Shown here piece after piece: positions 7,555 to 16,632 of a stretch of 63,934 nt of DNA; within the stretch, counting starts at the first letter, position 1, and the number at the start of each line of letters is the position of its first letter. The DNA comes from Bacillota bacterium (lineage in GTDB: Bacteria > Bacillota > Clostridia > Christensenellales > UMGS416). The stretch spans positions 1 to 63,934 of the forward strand of contig JAEYPH010000072.1 in the NCBI GenBank assembly GCA_023410875.1, read 5' to 3'. The translations under genes and the position numbers were made by a program. Below the pieces are notes generated by a model. That model was given only the letters and a program-made list of their open reading frames with translations, did not search any database and was not told where the DNA came from.

Positions 7555-7875
7555 TCAGAGGAACCGCACGATAAAGAAACTGGCCGCCACCGCCAGCACA
7601 ATGAACACGCATAGCATCGCGGCGAACGCCAGGCAGTAGAGCAGGTGCTTCCACCAGGGCGTTCCACGTTTGATGGCCCTGGGCCGCAGGCTGCCGAACA
7701 CCGCGAAAGAAAAAGCCAGCGCATAACATGGCACCACGGCAACGATTTTGCCGATGCCCAGCAGGCCCGGCAGCAGCAGGAGCACCGCAGCCACTCCCAG
7801 CCATGCGATGACCTCCAGCGCAATCTGCCACCAGGGGTGTAGGCTCATGTCTACGGGTTTCTGTTCTTCATTCAT
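7555..7875 (-). CDS. Small hypothetical membrane protein
   Basis: A 106-residue protein with three hydrophobic segments (about residues 16-36, 40-62 and 80-105) and a short charged N-terminus (MNEEQKPVD), so it is probably an inner-membrane protein. No family was recognised. Its ATG overlaps the stop of the upstream nucleoside phosphorylase gene (ATGA), so the two are translationally coupled. GGGGAGAACGCC precedes the start. Confidence 0.7.
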   Translation of the reverse strand: MNEEQKPVDMSLHPWWQIALEVIAWLGVAAVLLLLPGLLGIGKIVAVVPCYALAFSFAVFGSLRPRAIKRGTPWWKHLLYCLAFAAMLCVFIVLAVAASFFIVRFL

Positions 7876-8654
7876 GGCGTTCTCCCCAGCTTCATCACAG
7901 CTTCCAGCGACAGCAGAAACAGCTTATCCCGGGCGGTACGGTTGCCCACCCAGTCCCGTTCGTCATAGTTGTCATAGTCCACAAGGATGTCGCCGCTATA
8001 GAGCAACTGACCAAAGCGCGCCCCGCGGAAGCGGGCCACGGCGGCCAGCGTCGCGCATTCCATCTCCACAACCTTGCAGCCTTCCTCCTTGCGGTAGGTG
8101 ATCATGTCCGGCGTCTCCCGGTAGAAGCCGTCGGTCGTCCATGTTTTGCATGTGACATAGGGTACGCCGTGCTCCTGCAGCGTCTGCTCAATGGCCGCCA
8201 CCATGTCCGCGTCCAGCGCGATGTCCCGCGAAGGCGGCAGATAGTGATAGGATGCACCCTCGTCGCGCAGCGCAACCGTGGGCACGATGACGTCGCCCGC
8301 GGGGATGTCGCACAGAACGCCGCAGCCACCGCACACGATCAGCTGCCGCACGCCGTAGCCGAACAGGAAGTCCGCCATCATCGCGATGGCAGCAGAGCCG
8401 ACGTCGGCGCGGATTACGCACAGCTCCACGCCCTTGTATTGCGTGACGTAGGCCGGGAAGCTCCCGGTTTCCGAGCCGTAGGTATTGGCGATTTCGCAGG
8501 GCCGCTCCTCGATGAAGCGGTCCAGCACCTCCCGGAAAAACGTCATCACACACACCGGCGGCAGGCTGCCCCGGTTGTGGCGGTTGGGCCGAATGATGCC
8601 GTGGGGTTCGGTGTCGTACTCCAGGATCGGATATGGGTGCTTTACGACGGGCAT
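7872..8654 (-). CDS. Nucleoside phosphorylase (uridine phosphorylase-like)
   Basis: A 260-residue protein of the purine/uridine phosphorylase (PNP_UDP_1) superfamily. It has the glycine-rich GGCGVLCDIPAGDVIVPT segment (about residues 109-126) and VVEMECATLAAVARFRG near residue 190, the family's MExA nucleoside-binding motif. It should split a nucleoside with phosphate to base plus ribose-1-phosphate; base specificity cannot be read. The ATG at 8652-8654 has GAAGGAGAGCGT upstream. It is coupled to the small membrane protein by a 4-base overlap, and a GNAT gene lies 11 bases upstream. Confidence 0.85.
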   Translation of the reverse strand: MPVVKHPYPILEYDTEPHGIIRPNRHNRGSLPPVCVMTFFREVLDRFIEERPCEIANTYGSETGSFPAYVTQYKGVELCVIRADVGSAAIAMMADFLFGYGVRQLIVCGGCGVLCDIPAGDVIVPTVALRDEGASYHYLPPSRDIALDADMVAAIEQTLQEHGVPYVTCKTWTTDGFYRETPDMITYRKEEGCKVVEMECATLAAVARFRGARFGQLLYSGDILVDYDNYDERDWVGNRTARDKLFLLSLEAVMKLGRTP

Positions 8655-8665
8655 ACGCTCTCCTT

Positions 8666-9109
8666 CTATCCTTCAGATGCTTCGATGGGCGGAATGCCCT
8701 TCATAAGGAACATCTCCATGGTTTCAACCAGCGGCGGAATATCCTTAAGCAGGCAGCCGCAGTCCTTATAGCCCAGTTTACGATAAAAGTGCTGCGCGCC
8801 TTCCTCCACCATCGTCGACGTCATCACGACGCGATGGCCCATGGCCGCCATGTCCTTCTCCCATTGCAGCAGAGCCAGCCTGCCATATCCCTTTCTTTGG
8901 TGGTCATCCTGAATGTAGATCAGGTTGAGAAAGGGGACGATGTCCCAAAACAAGTTGTATCGCAGCACGCCGATGGGTGTATTGTCTTCCAGAAGCACAT
9001 AGCAAGTGTGATCCCGTAGTTTGCTGTTCCATGTATCCTGAGAAATGTGCCTGTCCAGCGTATACCAAAAATCCCTATGCAGCTCTTGGGCATATTCCAT
9101 GCGAAACAT
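8666..9109 (-). CDS. GNAT family N-acetyltransferase
   Basis: A 147-residue single-domain GNAT. The acetyl-CoA pyrophosphate-binding loop is visible as QDDHQRKGYGRLAL (about residues 68-81; R/Q-x-x-G-x-G/A form), followed by AQHFYRKLGYKDCG near the end. The substrate is unknown. The start follows GGGAAGGGAGTTCGCA. It is head of the short GNAT-phosphorylase-membrane protein run and lies downstream of pth with a 60-base gap. Confidence 0.82.
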   Translation of the reverse strand: MFRMEYAQELHRDFWYTLDRHISQDTWNSKLRDHTCYVLLEDNTPIGVLRYNLFWDIVPFLNLIYIQDDHQRKGYGRLALLQWEKDMAAMGHRVVMTSTMVEEGAQHFYRKLGYKDCGCLLKDIPPLVETMEMFLMKGIPPIEASEG

Positions 9110-9169
9110 TGCGAACTCCCTTCCCTATTGTCGGCCAGAATGTTTCACTCCAGAACAATGATGCTCGGA

Positions 9170-9736
9170 TTATCCCTTGTTGTACCGCTGCATCGCCTGC
9201 TCCGTGCCCAGGCGCACGATGGCGTCCACGGCCTCGGCGGCGCGCTTGCAGGCGGCCTGCAGCAGATCCTGCTCTGGGCCCGACTCGGGCCGGCCCAAGA
9301 CGAAGTTGATGATATCGGTGCCCTGGGGCACCCCGCCGATGCCGATGCGCACCCGCACGAAGTCCTCGCTGCCCACGTCGAAAATGATAGACTTCATGCC
9401 GTTGTGGGTGCCGGGACCGCCCCTTAGGCGCACGCGCAGCTTGCCCACCGGCAGGTCCAGGTCGTCATAGATCACGATGAGCTCGTCCAGCCCCACCCGC
9501 AGCTTGCCCATGGCCTCGGCCACGCTTCTGCCGGAGTCGTTCATATAGGTTGTGGGCTTGAGCAGCGCCACCGCCTGCCCCGCCGCGCGGCCGCTGGCAA
9601 AGTATCCGTGCATCTTCTCGTGGGTGATGGGCAGCCGCCAAAGCTTGGAGAGCTCGTCCACGGCCTTGTAGCCCATGTTGTGGCGGGTGTTCTCATATTG
9701 CATGCCGGGGTTGCCCAGGCCGACCACGAGGATCAT
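9170..9736 (-). CDS. pth: Peptidyl-tRNA hydrolase
   Basis: A 188-residue enzyme of normal length for Pth. It begins MILVVGLGNPGMQYENTRHNMGYKAVD, which contains the catalytic His20 region (TRHNMG) and Asn10 (GLGNPG). KPTTYMNDSG and DDLDLPVGKLRVRLRGGPGTHNG are also present. It recycles tRNA by hydrolysing peptidyl-tRNA released from stalled ribosomes. Its start overlaps the HAD gene stop by 4 bases and it is the last gene of the purR-glmU-prs-HAD-pth operon, a standard Firmicutes order. Confidence 0.97.
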   Translation of the reverse strand: MILVVGLGNPGMQYENTRHNMGYKAVDELSKLWRLPITHEKMHGYFASGRAAGQAVALLKPTTYMNDSGRSVAEAMGKLRVGLDELIVIYDDLDLPVGKLRVRLRGGPGTHNGMKSIIFDVGSEDFVRVRIGIGGVPQGTDIINFVLGRPESGPEQDLLQAACKRAAEAVDAIVRLGTEQAMQRYNKG

Positions 9737-10464
9737 GCGCCCAGCTCCCCCGCCAGGCTCCGCAGCCAGGCCAGCAGGTCCTCATAGCGGCCCTCGTGGT
9801 CGCAGCGGTAGGCGTATCCCTCGGGGATGATCGCATGGTTGCGCACGAGGAAGGTCTCCATGCCCAACTCCGTGGGCGCCTGCAGGTCCTCCACGGCGTC
9901 ATTGCCGATCATGATGCACTGCTCGCCGCGCAGGCCCAGCGTATCCAATATTTGCTCATAGTACGCGCGGTGGGGCTTGCACGCGCGGTACTGTTCGAAG
10001 GTCGTGATGTGCTCGAAGTCTTCGGGGCTTAGGCCCGCCCACTGTATGCGCTTCTCCACGGCGACGCGGGGGAACAGCGGGCTGGTGGCCAGCACCAGCC
10101 GCGCCCCCGTGGAGCGGACCACGGTCACGATGGCAGGCACCAGCGGCTCCATAGGCGTGATCTCGCGCACGGCCTCGAAGGCAGCGCCACGGTAATAGCC
10201 ATCGAACAGCGGCTCCGACGCCACCCGCGTGATGCCGCTGGCCTGTTCAAAGGCCCGCCAGAACACCGTTTCCAGCGTGTCCGGGCCTCCGGTCTTGTCC
10301 ATCATGGCCTGGGAGCCATAGAGGATGCTCTTTGCGATGGCTCTGGGGTCTCCCAGCGCCGCCGCGGCGGCGGATATGCCGGGCAGGTAGGCGCGCACGA
10401 ATTCCTCGCGCTCCATGGGCAGCAGCGTGCCGTCCAGATCGAAAAGGATGGCGGTTCTGGTCAC
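9733..10464 (-). CDS. HAD-superfamily hydrolase
   Basis: A 243-residue HAD phosphatase. Motif I is FDLDGTLLP (residues 8-16) with the nucleophilic Asp, motif II is LATSP near 124, and motif IV is CIMIGNDAVEDLQAP around 198-212. The size fits a cytosolic small-molecule phosphatase such as a phosphoglycolate-phosphatase-like enzyme; the substrate is not determined. It overlaps prs upstream and pth downstream by 4 bases on each side. Confidence 0.88.
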   Translation of the reverse strand: MTRTAILFDLDGTLLPMEREEFVRAYLPGISAAAAALGDPRAIAKSILYGSQAMMDKTGGPDTLETVFWRAFEQASGITRVASEPLFDGYYRGAAFEAVREITPMEPLVPAIVTVVRSTGARLVLATSPLFPRVAVEKRIQWAGLSPEDFEHITTFEQYRACKPHRAYYEQILDTLGLRGEQCIMIGNDAVEDLQAPTELGMETFLVRNHAIIPEGYAYRCDHEGRYEDLLAWLRSLAGELGA

Positions 10465-11468
10465 TCAACGTCCTCCTTGAAATCGGTGATGCGCATCTGA
10501 ATCGGGTGTACGCCGCTGGGCGTGCGGGTGAACAGCGAGCTCACCGGCAGGTCCTCATAGATGCGCTCGATGGCCTCGGCGAACACCCGCGCCACCGACA
10601 GCACCCGTATCCTGGAGCACTGCCGGGCGCCGATGGGGATCGTGTTGGTCATGATAAGCTCGCGGATCGGCGAAGCCTGGATGCGCTCCAGCGCCGCGCC
10701 GGAAAGCACGCCGTGGGTGCAGCAGGCGTAAACCTCCCGGGCGCCGTGGTCCATGAGCGCCTGGGCGCCGCCCACGATGGTGCCGGCGGTGTCTATCATG
10801 TCGTCGAACAGGATGGCCCGCATGTCGCGCACGTCGCCGATCAGGTTCATGATCTCGGCCATGTTGGCCCGGGGGCGGCGCTTGTCGATGATGGCCAGCG
10901 GCGCGCTCAACTGCTCGGCGAAGGCCCGCGCCCGCGCCACGGACCCTAAGTCCGGCGACACGACCACGACATCGGCACTTGCAAAGTCGCGCTCCTTGTA
11001 ATACTCCACCAGCGTGGGCATGCCCAGCATGTGGTCCACCGGGATGTTGAAGAAGCCCTGTATCTGCAGCGCGTGCAAATCCATCGTGAGCAGGCGGTCG
11101 GCGCCGGCGGCTGCCAGCAGGTCGGCCACGAGCTTGGCGGTGATTGGGTCCCGGGCTTTGACTTTGCGGTCCTGGCGGGCGTAGCCGTAATAAGGGATCA
11201 CGGCGGTGATACGCCCGGCCGACGCCCGGCGGAAGGAGTCGATCATGATGAGCAGTTCCATCAGATTGTCGTTGACCGGCATGCACGTGGGCTGCACGAC
11301 GAACACGTCGCAGCCGCGCACGGTCTCACGGGTGTTTACGGAAATCTCGCCGTCGCTGAAGCGGCCAACCTCGCACAGGCCCAGCTTGATCCCCAGCAAC
11401 TGGGCGATTTCCATGGCCAGGGCCGGGTTGGCGTTACCGGTGAACAACTTGATGTTGCCGTACCTCAT
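10461..11468 (-). CDS. prs: Ribose-phosphate pyrophosphokinase
   Basis: A 335-residue PRPP synthase. It makes PRPP from ribose-5-phosphate and ATP for nucleotide, His and Trp synthesis. Visible motifs are the N-terminal FTGNANPALA, GRFSDGEI, VVQPTCMPVNDNLMELLIMIDS, the Tyr-Ala-Arg-Gln-Asp-Arg segment (YGYARQDRK) and the PRPP-binding loop DDMIDTAGT (about 224-232). It lies between glmU and the HAD gene with 4-base overlaps. Being directly after purR/glmU, it may be under the same promoter. Confidence 0.97.
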   Translation of the reverse strand: MRYGNIKLFTGNANPALAMEIAQLLGIKLGLCEVGRFSDGEISVNTRETVRGCDVFVVQPTCMPVNDNLMELLIMIDSFRRASAGRITAVIPYYGYARQDRKVKARDPITAKLVADLLAAAGADRLLTMDLHALQIQGFFNIPVDHMLGMPTLVEYYKERDFASADVVVVSPDLGSVARARAFAEQLSAPLAIIDKRRPRANMAEIMNLIGDVRDMRAILFDDMIDTAGTIVGGAQALMDHGAREVYACCTHGVLSGAALERIQASPIRELIMTNTIPIGARQCSRIRVLSVARVFAEAIERIYEDLPVSSLFTRTPSGVHPIQMRITDFKEDVE

Positions 11469-12835
11469 GGATTCTCTTTCTCGTTCCTTCTGGCCACCCA
11501 GCCCTCCTTGTTCACTTGCCTGGCGCGGGCGATGGCCAACGCTTCGCCGGGCACGTCTTCGGTGATGGTGCTGCCGGCGGCGGTGTAGGCGTTCGCGCCC
11601 ACACGCACCGGGGCAACCAGGTTGGTGTTGCAGCCGATGAAAGCGTTATCCTCCACGACGGAGCGGTGCTTGCGCTTGCCGTCGTAGTTCACGAACACGA
11701 CGCCGCAGCCCAGGTTCACGCTGCTGCCCACGTCGGCGTCGCCCACATAGGTCAGGTGAGAGATCTTGGTGCCGTCGCCGATGCTGCTGTTCTTGATCTC
11801 CACGAAATCGCCGACCTTGACATCGCGGCCGATGCGGCTGCCGGGCCGTGTGTAGGCGAAGGGGCCTATGTGGCTGTCGTCGCCGATGGTCGTGTCGGTG
11901 ACCACCGAGCTTTGCACCTCCACGCGGTCGCCAATGGTGGCGCGGCTAAAGCGGCTGCCGGGATACAACGTGCAACCGGAACCGATGACGGTGCCGCTCT
12001 CCAGCGTGTTGTTGGGGTGGATCACCGTGTCCGCGCCGATGCGCACGTCCCAATCGATGTAGGTCGTGGCCGGATCGATCAGCGTGATGCCTGCAAACAT
12101 GTGCCTGCGGTTGATACGCGCGCGCAGCACGGCGGCCGCCTGGGCCAGCTGGGCGCGGTCGTTGATGCCCATGCCCTCTTCAAAGTCCCCCTGCACGCCG
12201 GCAATGCGGCCGCCCTGGCCGGCTAAAATGGCGATGACGTCGGTCAGGTAGTATTCCTGCTGGGCGTTGTCGTTGCTCAGGTGATCCAGCGCGGCCAGCA
12301 GCGCGTCGCGGCGGAAGCAATAAGCCGACGCGTTGATCTCACGGATGGCGCGCTGCTCGCGGGAGGTGTCGCGGTGCTCCACGATGGCCTGTATGTTGCC
12401 GCGGGCGTCGCGCACAATGCGGCCATAACCTGTGGGGTCCGGCGCCACGGAGAAAAGCAGCGCCGCGTCCTGGCCACCCTCGGCTACGCATTCCACAAGG
12501 CGCATCACCGATTCTGGACGGATCAGCGGCATGTCGCCGCAGGTTACCAGCACAGCGTCGGCATCTCCAATGTATTCGCGGGCCATCATGACGGCGTGGC
12601 CGGTGCCCAGCTGCTGGGCTTGCACGGCGAAGCACAGACCAGCGTCCTTCATGGCTTCCATGACGATATCCCGGCCATGGCCCACGACGACAATCGGATG
12701 CTCGTCGGCGCTGCGCACGCTGTCGATGGCCCATTCCAGTATGCTGCGCCCGCACAGGCGGTGCAGCGTCTTGGGCATGGCGCTCTTCATGCGCTTGCCT
12801 TCGCCGCCAGCCATGATGATGGAACGGATGTTCAT
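11465..12835 (-). CDS. glmU: Bifunctional GlcNAc-1-P uridyltransferase / GlcN-1-P acetyltransferase
   Basis: A 456-residue two-domain enzyme that makes UDP-GlcNAc for peptidoglycan. The N-terminal nucleotidyltransferase signature MAGGEGKRMKSAMPKTLH (residues 8-25) is present. The C-terminal half is a left-handed beta-helix of hexapeptide repeats (IDPATTYIDWDVRIG onward) with NYDGKRKH near the acetyl-CoA site. The ATG at 12833-12835 is preferred over a GTG two codons upstream because GAGGTG then has proper spacing. It overlaps prs by 4 bases and lies 18 bases after purR. Confidence 0.97.
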   Translation of the reverse strand: MNIRSIIMAGGEGKRMKSAMPKTLHRLCGRSILEWAIDSVRSADEHPIVVVGHGRDIVMEAMKDAGLCFAVQAQQLGTGHAVMMAREYIGDADAVLVTCGDMPLIRPESVMRLVECVAEGGQDAALLFSVAPDPTGYGRIVRDARGNIQAIVEHRDTSREQRAIREINASAYCFRRDALLAALDHLSNDNAQQEYYLTDVIAILAGQGGRIAGVQGDFEEGMGINDRAQLAQAAAVLRARINRRHMFAGITLIDPATTYIDWDVRIGADTVIHPNNTLESGTVIGSGCTLYPGSRFSRATIGDRVEVQSSVVTDTTIGDDSHIGPFAYTRPGSRIGRDVKVGDFVEIKNSSIGDGTKISHLTYVGDADVGSSVNLGCGVVFVNYDGKRKHRSVVEDNAFIGCNTNLVAPVRVGANAYTAAGSTITEDVPGEALAIARARQVNKEGWVARRNEKENP

Positions 12836-12853
12836 AAGCACACCTCGCTGCGA

Positions 12854-13681
12854 TTATTGCTTGAGCAGCCATTCGCTGGGCTGCACATCCACGATACGGG
12901 CGGTTTCATCCACGCCACACAGCGTCATCAGCGACCGGTAGTCCCCCACGAGCTTGGCCGGAGGCTCCGCTGTGGCCATGACCATGGCGCTGCCCACAAC
13001 CTCGACGCTAAACTCCTGCATCAGGTCGATGAGCCCCTTGGTCGTGCCGCCGCCCTTCATAAAGTCGTCCACGATCAGCGCCCGCTGCCCTTCCTTAACA
13101 TAACGTTTGGGCAGCGACATCGTCTGTATGCGCCGCGTGGAGGAGCCGGTCACATAGTTGATCGTGACGACCGAGCCGTCGGTGATCTTGGCGTCGCGAC
13201 GAGCAATGATTAGCGGCACGCTTAAAAACCGCGCCGTCATCAGCGCCACGGGGATGCCCTTGGTTTCCACAGTCAGCACGAAATCCGGCTGGGCAGCCGC
13301 GTACCAAGAGCTGATGATCTCGCCCATGCGGCTGACGACCAGCGGGTCGCTGAGCAGGTCCAGCATGTAGAGGAAGCCGCCGGTCAATATACGGTTGGGG
13401 TCCTCCAACTGGCGGCACAGGCGGCGCACGAAGGCCAGCGATTCCTCCTGTGTGGGCTGTGAGAGATATAGCACGCCGCCGGACGCGCCGGTGACGGTGC
13501 GCAGCGTGCCCAGGGAATACTTCTCCAGAATTTCCCGGGCAATGTCCACATCCTCGCTGATCGTGGATTTGGCCGAGCCGAACAGGTCGGAAAAATGGGT
13601 CAGGGTGAAGCTCTTGTTGGGCGAGTTGGACAGTATCTTGATCATCGCGCCGATGCGCTCGTTGCGCTTGACCTTATCCAT
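12854..13681 (-). CDS. purR: Purine operon repressor (phosphoribosyltransferase fold)
   Basis: A 275-residue homologue of Bacillus PurR. An N-terminal winged helix (about residues 1-75) is followed by a phosphoribosyltransferase-like domain with the PRPP-binding loop ALIVDDFMKGGGTTKG (about 198-213). PRPP binding relieves repression of purine genes in that family. The ATG at 13679-13681 has TTGGAGG five bases upstream; the four-residue longer version would use a TTG inside that RBS. It heads the glmU-prs-HAD-pth operon. Repeat A2 lies upstream, between purR and murC, which are divergent. Confidence 0.95.
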   Translation of the reverse strand: MDKVKRNERIGAMIKILSNSPNKSFTLTHFSDLFGSAKSTISEDVDIAREILEKYSLGTLRTVTGASGGVLYLSQPTQEESLAFVRRLCRQLEDPNRILTGGFLYMLDLLSDPLVVSRMGEIISSWYAAAQPDFVLTVETKGIPVALMTARFLSVPLIIARRDAKITDGSVVTINYVTGSSTRRIQTMSLPKRYVKEGQRALIVDDFMKGGGTTKGLIDLMQEFSVEVVGSAMVMATAEPPAKLVGDYRSLMTLCGVDETARIVDVQPSEWLLKQ

Positions 13682-13813
13682 AGTGGCCTCCAATTTCCGA
13701 ATGTTCGGATTCTCTTCCCCATTATAATTCGTCCTACAAGCGATTACCAGACCTTTTTACGAAGGCCTGTCCTGTTAATCAAGTATTCTTATAACCCCAT
13801 TCATAACATTGAA

Positions 13814-13890
13814 CCGAAGGTTTCCAAAGGGCGATCGGAAAGCCCTTTGGCCCTGGCGCAGGATGCGCAGGTCGCGCCAAAAGCGCGAAA
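13814..13890 (+). repeat. Family A structured repeat, copy A2 (short form)
   Basis: It contains the core hairpin CCAAAGGGC-GATCGGAAA-GCCCTTTGG, an uninterrupted GCGC-AGGAT-GCGC hairpin (the site where A1 and A4 carry inserts) and a closing TCGCGC-CAAAA-GCGCGA hairpin. It lies in the intergenic space of divergent purR and murC, about 31 bases upstream of the murC promoter -35. Confidence 0.85.
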
Positions 13891-13920
13891 CCCTTGTTGA
13901 ATCCGTCTTTACCTTTTTGA

Positions 13921-13950
13921 TTGATAGCTTACCAAAACTTGGAGTATAAT
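13921..13950 (+). promoter_or_regulatory. Probable sigma-A promoter of murC
   Basis: TTGATA at 13921-13926 and TATAAT at 13945-13950 are separated by 18 bases and lie 35 bases upstream of the murC ATG. CGGAGG precedes that ATG. Confidence 0.75.
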
Positions 13951-13985
13951 AAGAAGGATGGCTATGCATCGCCATCGGAGGTAGT

Positions 13986-15359
13986 ATGCAGAAACTGATC
14001 ATCAACGAAAAGAAGGTTCATTTCATCGGTATAGGCGGCATTTCCATGAGTGGCCTGGCCCGCATCCTGCGCACGCTGGGCATCGCCGTTTCCGGATCCG
14101 ACCGCACCAATTCCGAAGCGCTCAACCGCTTGCGCCTGCTGGGCGTGGACGTATTCATCGGCCACAAGGCCGGCCAGCACGGCGACGCCTCGCTGGTCGT
14201 GTATACGCCGGCTATCGCCGAGGATAACCCCGAGCTTTCCGCCGCGCGCCAGGCCAACATCCCCACGATCCGCCGCGACGAGCTGCTGGGGCGCATTATT
14301 CGCCAGTACAAAACATCCATCGGTATCGCCGGCATGCACGGCAAGAGCACGTGCACATCGATGACGGCCACGGTGATGCTGGAATGCCACAAGGACCCGA
14401 CGATCCACATCGGCGCGGTGCTGCCCTCCATCGGCGGTTCGGTGCGCGTGGGCGGCAATGAGTTCTTTGTCACCGAGGCCGACGAGTACAAGGAAAGCTT
14501 CCTGAAGTTCCCGCCGACCATCGCGGTGCTGTTGAACATCGACGAGGACCATCTGGACTATTACCGAGACATCAACCATATCATTGAGGCTTTCTCAAAA
14601 TACGTGGCGCTGCTGCCCGCCGACGGCGCGTGCATCGCCAACGGTGACGACCCGCTGGCCGTACAGGTGATGAAGGGCGCTCCCTGCCCCGGCCACACCT
14701 TCGGCATTGGCGAGGGCTGCCTGTGGCGCGCCGTGGACATCGTGGCCGATGCCTATGGCTGCCACCGCTTCACCGTGCTGCATGATGGCGAGCGCTGCGG
14801 CGAAGTGGCGCTGAGCGTGCCCGGCCGCCACCATGTCTACAACGCGCTGGCCGCCATCGCCACCAGCGCCCTGTGCGGCGTGGAACCGGAGCAGGCTGCC
14901 CAGGCGCTGACCCACTATGTGGGCGCAGAACGGCGCTTCATGCTGGTGGGCACCGCCGACGGCTGCGAAGTCTACCACGATTACGCCCACCACCCCGCCG
15001 AAATCCGCGCGACACTGGAAGCGGCGGCGCTGCGGCCCCACAACCGGCTGTGGTGCGTGTTCCAGCCCCACACCTACACGCGCACCAAGGCGCTCTTTCA
15101 GCAGTTCGCCGCGTGCTTCGCCAAGGCCGACCAGGTTGTGCTGACCGACATCTACGCCGCCCGCGAGCCCGACCCCGGCGACATCCACTCCACGCAGCTG
15201 TGCGACGCCATCAACGGCAAGCTTGGCGCGGGCCGCTGCCGCTATGCCCCGACGCTGGCCGACGCCGCTGCGCTGGTGAAGGCCGAGCGCCAGCCCGGCG
15301 ACCTGATACTGACCGTAGGCGCCGGCGACATCGAGGGCATCAACAAGATGCTATTGTAG
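13986..15359 (+). CDS. murC: UDP-N-acetylmuramate--L-alanine ligase
   Basis: A 457-residue Mur ligase that adds L-Ala to UDP-MurNAc in the cytosol. The N-terminal FIGIGGISMSGLARIL nucleotide-binding segment, the ATP P-loop GMHGKSTCTSM (about 119-129), and DEYKESFLKFPP plus NIDEDHLDYY of the central domain are visible. HHPAEI near residue 340 marks the C-terminal domain. Start and promoter are clear (CGGAGGTAGT before ATG). It is monocistronic, with a terminator at 15397. Confidence 0.97.
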   Translation: MQKLIINEKKVHFIGIGGISMSGLARILRTLGIAVSGSDRTNSEALNRLRLLGVDVFIGHKAGQHGDASLVVYTPAIAEDNPELSAARQANIPTIRRDELLGRIIRQYKTSIGIAGMHGKSTCTSMTATVMLECHKDPTIHIGAVLPSIGGSVRVGGNEFFVTEADEYKESFLKFPPTIAVLLNIDEDHLDYYRDINHIIEAFSKYVALLPADGACIANGDDPLAVQVMKGAPCPGHTFGIGEGCLWRAVDIVADAYGCHRFTVLHDGERCGEVALSVPGRHHVYNALAAIATSALCGVEPEQAAQALTHYVGAERRFMLVGTADGCEVYHDYAHHPAEIRATLEAAALRPHNRLWCVFQPHTYTRTKALFQQFAACFAKADQVVLTDIYAAREPDPGDIHSTQLCDAINGKLGAGRCRYAPTLADAAALVKAERQPGDLILTVGAGDIEGINKMLL

Positions 15360-15396
15360 GCGCCTCCGCTTAGCCATATGCGAAACCGCCATAGAG

Positions 15397-15434
15397 GTGT
15401 GCTGCCACAAGGAGTTGCAGCACACCCTTCTTTT
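15397..15434 (+). terminator. Rho-independent terminator of murC
   Basis: GTGTGCTGC (15397-15405) pairs perfectly with GCAGCACAC (15417-15425), followed by CCTTCTTTTT. The start of the AT-richer accessory island lies just beyond. Confidence 0.85.
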
Positions 15435-15486
15435 TGCTATGCTCAAAAGAGATAAACACGGGCCTATCGCGCGGTTAGGAGAAAGA

Positions 15487-15948
15487 ATGGTTACATTGCA
15501 TTTAATGATTGGGCTGCCTTGCAGCGGGAAAACAACATATGCAAAAGATTTGGCTATCACGGAAAAGGCTCTTTTGCTTACCCCTGACGTTTGGCAGTTG
15601 AAGTTATTCGGGCAAGACTTTCCCGGTCCATATCACGACAAACGGCACAGCGATATCGAAAGCATCATGTGGGATGTTGCCCAAAGCGTTCTTTCATTGG
15701 GGACAAGCGTTGTTCTTGATTTTGGGTGTTGGTCGCGGGTTGAGCGGGACGACTTCAGGAGCAGAGCGAACAATCTGGGGGTGGGCTTCAAGCTGCACTA
15801 TATGGACGTTCCGTATTCTGAATTGTATCGCCGCTTGGAAGAACGAAATCGGAATCTGCCGGAAGGCGCGTTTAAAATCCCAAAAGCAGAGATGGACGGT
15901 TTCATCGCTGTTTTTGAGCCGCCGGCTGATGACGAGCTTATAGAATGA
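15487..15948 (+). CDS. P-loop AAA_33-type kinase/ATPase
   Basis: A 153-residue protein beginning MVTLHLMIGLPCSGKTTYAK, a Walker A GLPCSGKT at about residues 9-16. The rest resembles small nucleotide/RNA or antibiotic kinases of the zeta-toxin/polynucleotide-kinase-like fold (VVLDFGCWSRVERDDFR, with a likely Walker B Asp). The ATG at 15487 has AGGAGAAAG upstream; 30 upstream residues in the ORF lack an RBS. Base composition is clearly AT-richer than murC, consistent with acquired DNA. The substrate is unknown. Confidence 0.75.
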   Translation: MVTLHLMIGLPCSGKTTYAKDLAITEKALLLTPDVWQLKLFGQDFPGPYHDKRHSDIESIMWDVAQSVLSLGTSVVLDFGCWSRVERDDFRSRANNLGVGFKLHYMDVPYSELYRRLEERNRNLPEGAFKIPKAEMDGFIAVFEPPADDELIE

Positions 15949-15992
15949 ACTTCGGGCATATTTTTTTCGTTTTTGAAAGGACATAGTTCGGT

Positions 15993-16517
15993 ATGATTAC
16001 AAAAAAGCAAGATGAAATCATCAAATCCTATTTGGTTCAATTCGAAGATGAAATCAAACCTATATATCACGATATCATCCTGTATTTGTGCGAACTTGGA
16101 TATCATCCAAAGAAGGATGGATCGAGCATATCCTTCAAGCATGACCTTCACAATAAGCAAATGGCTAAAATGGGTACAAAAGTCGATAAGAAAAAAGGCG
16201 CTTCCCCGTTTTTCTCATTGAGATTTTCGGCTTGCCGTGGATACTCCCAAAGGTTCATCGACATCGTCAGCTCCTACATGACGAAGTATCCGACCCGCGC
16301 TGCCCGGTGTACAAGCGCTGGATGTAATTATTGCTCAGGTGCAGCCGACACCCATGTCTATACTCATATATTCCCTAACGGCGAGAGCAAATCCCACTGT
16401 GGCGCATATGCGGTTGAAATACCGGACATCACAATGGATGATATAGCAGAGATTAAGAGGCTCATCCAGGAAGAACACGAATACTTGATGAAACATGAGG
16501 CCGGCATCGCGATCTAA
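15993..16517 (+). CDS. Conserved hypothetical Cys-rich protein
   Basis: A 174-residue soluble protein with no recognised named family. It has a basic N-terminal half and the segment RCTSAGCNYCSGAADTH (about residues 109-125), whose three cysteines plus nearby His and a later Cys could bind zinc. An acidic C-terminus (IKRLIQEEHEYLMKHEAGI) follows. The start has AAAGGA upstream at suitable distance. It is part of the AT-rich island between murC and yabQ. Confidence 0.6.
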   Translation: MITKKQDEIIKSYLVQFEDEIKPIYHDIILYLCELGYHPKKDGSSISFKHDLHNKQMAKMGTKVDKKKGASPFFSLRFSACRGYSQRFIDIVSSYMTKYPTRAARCTSAGCNYCSGAADTHVYTHIFPNGESKSHCGAYAVEIPDITMDDIAEIKRLIQEEHEYLMKHEAGIAI

Positions 16518-16632
16518 AGAGCATTGCATGGTATCGTGAAGCGAATCCGGTGAGCCGGGTTACAGACGCAGAAGGATTTGTGGAGCATGATAAAAAAGCA
16601 ATACACGGTGGACGACACAGGAGGTAAAGAAG

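Noticed and set aside
13814..13890. Family A repeats as simple Rho-independent terminators
   Set aside because: The core stem is not followed by a T-run, copies occur in both orientations relative to genes, and A2 lies between divergent genes.
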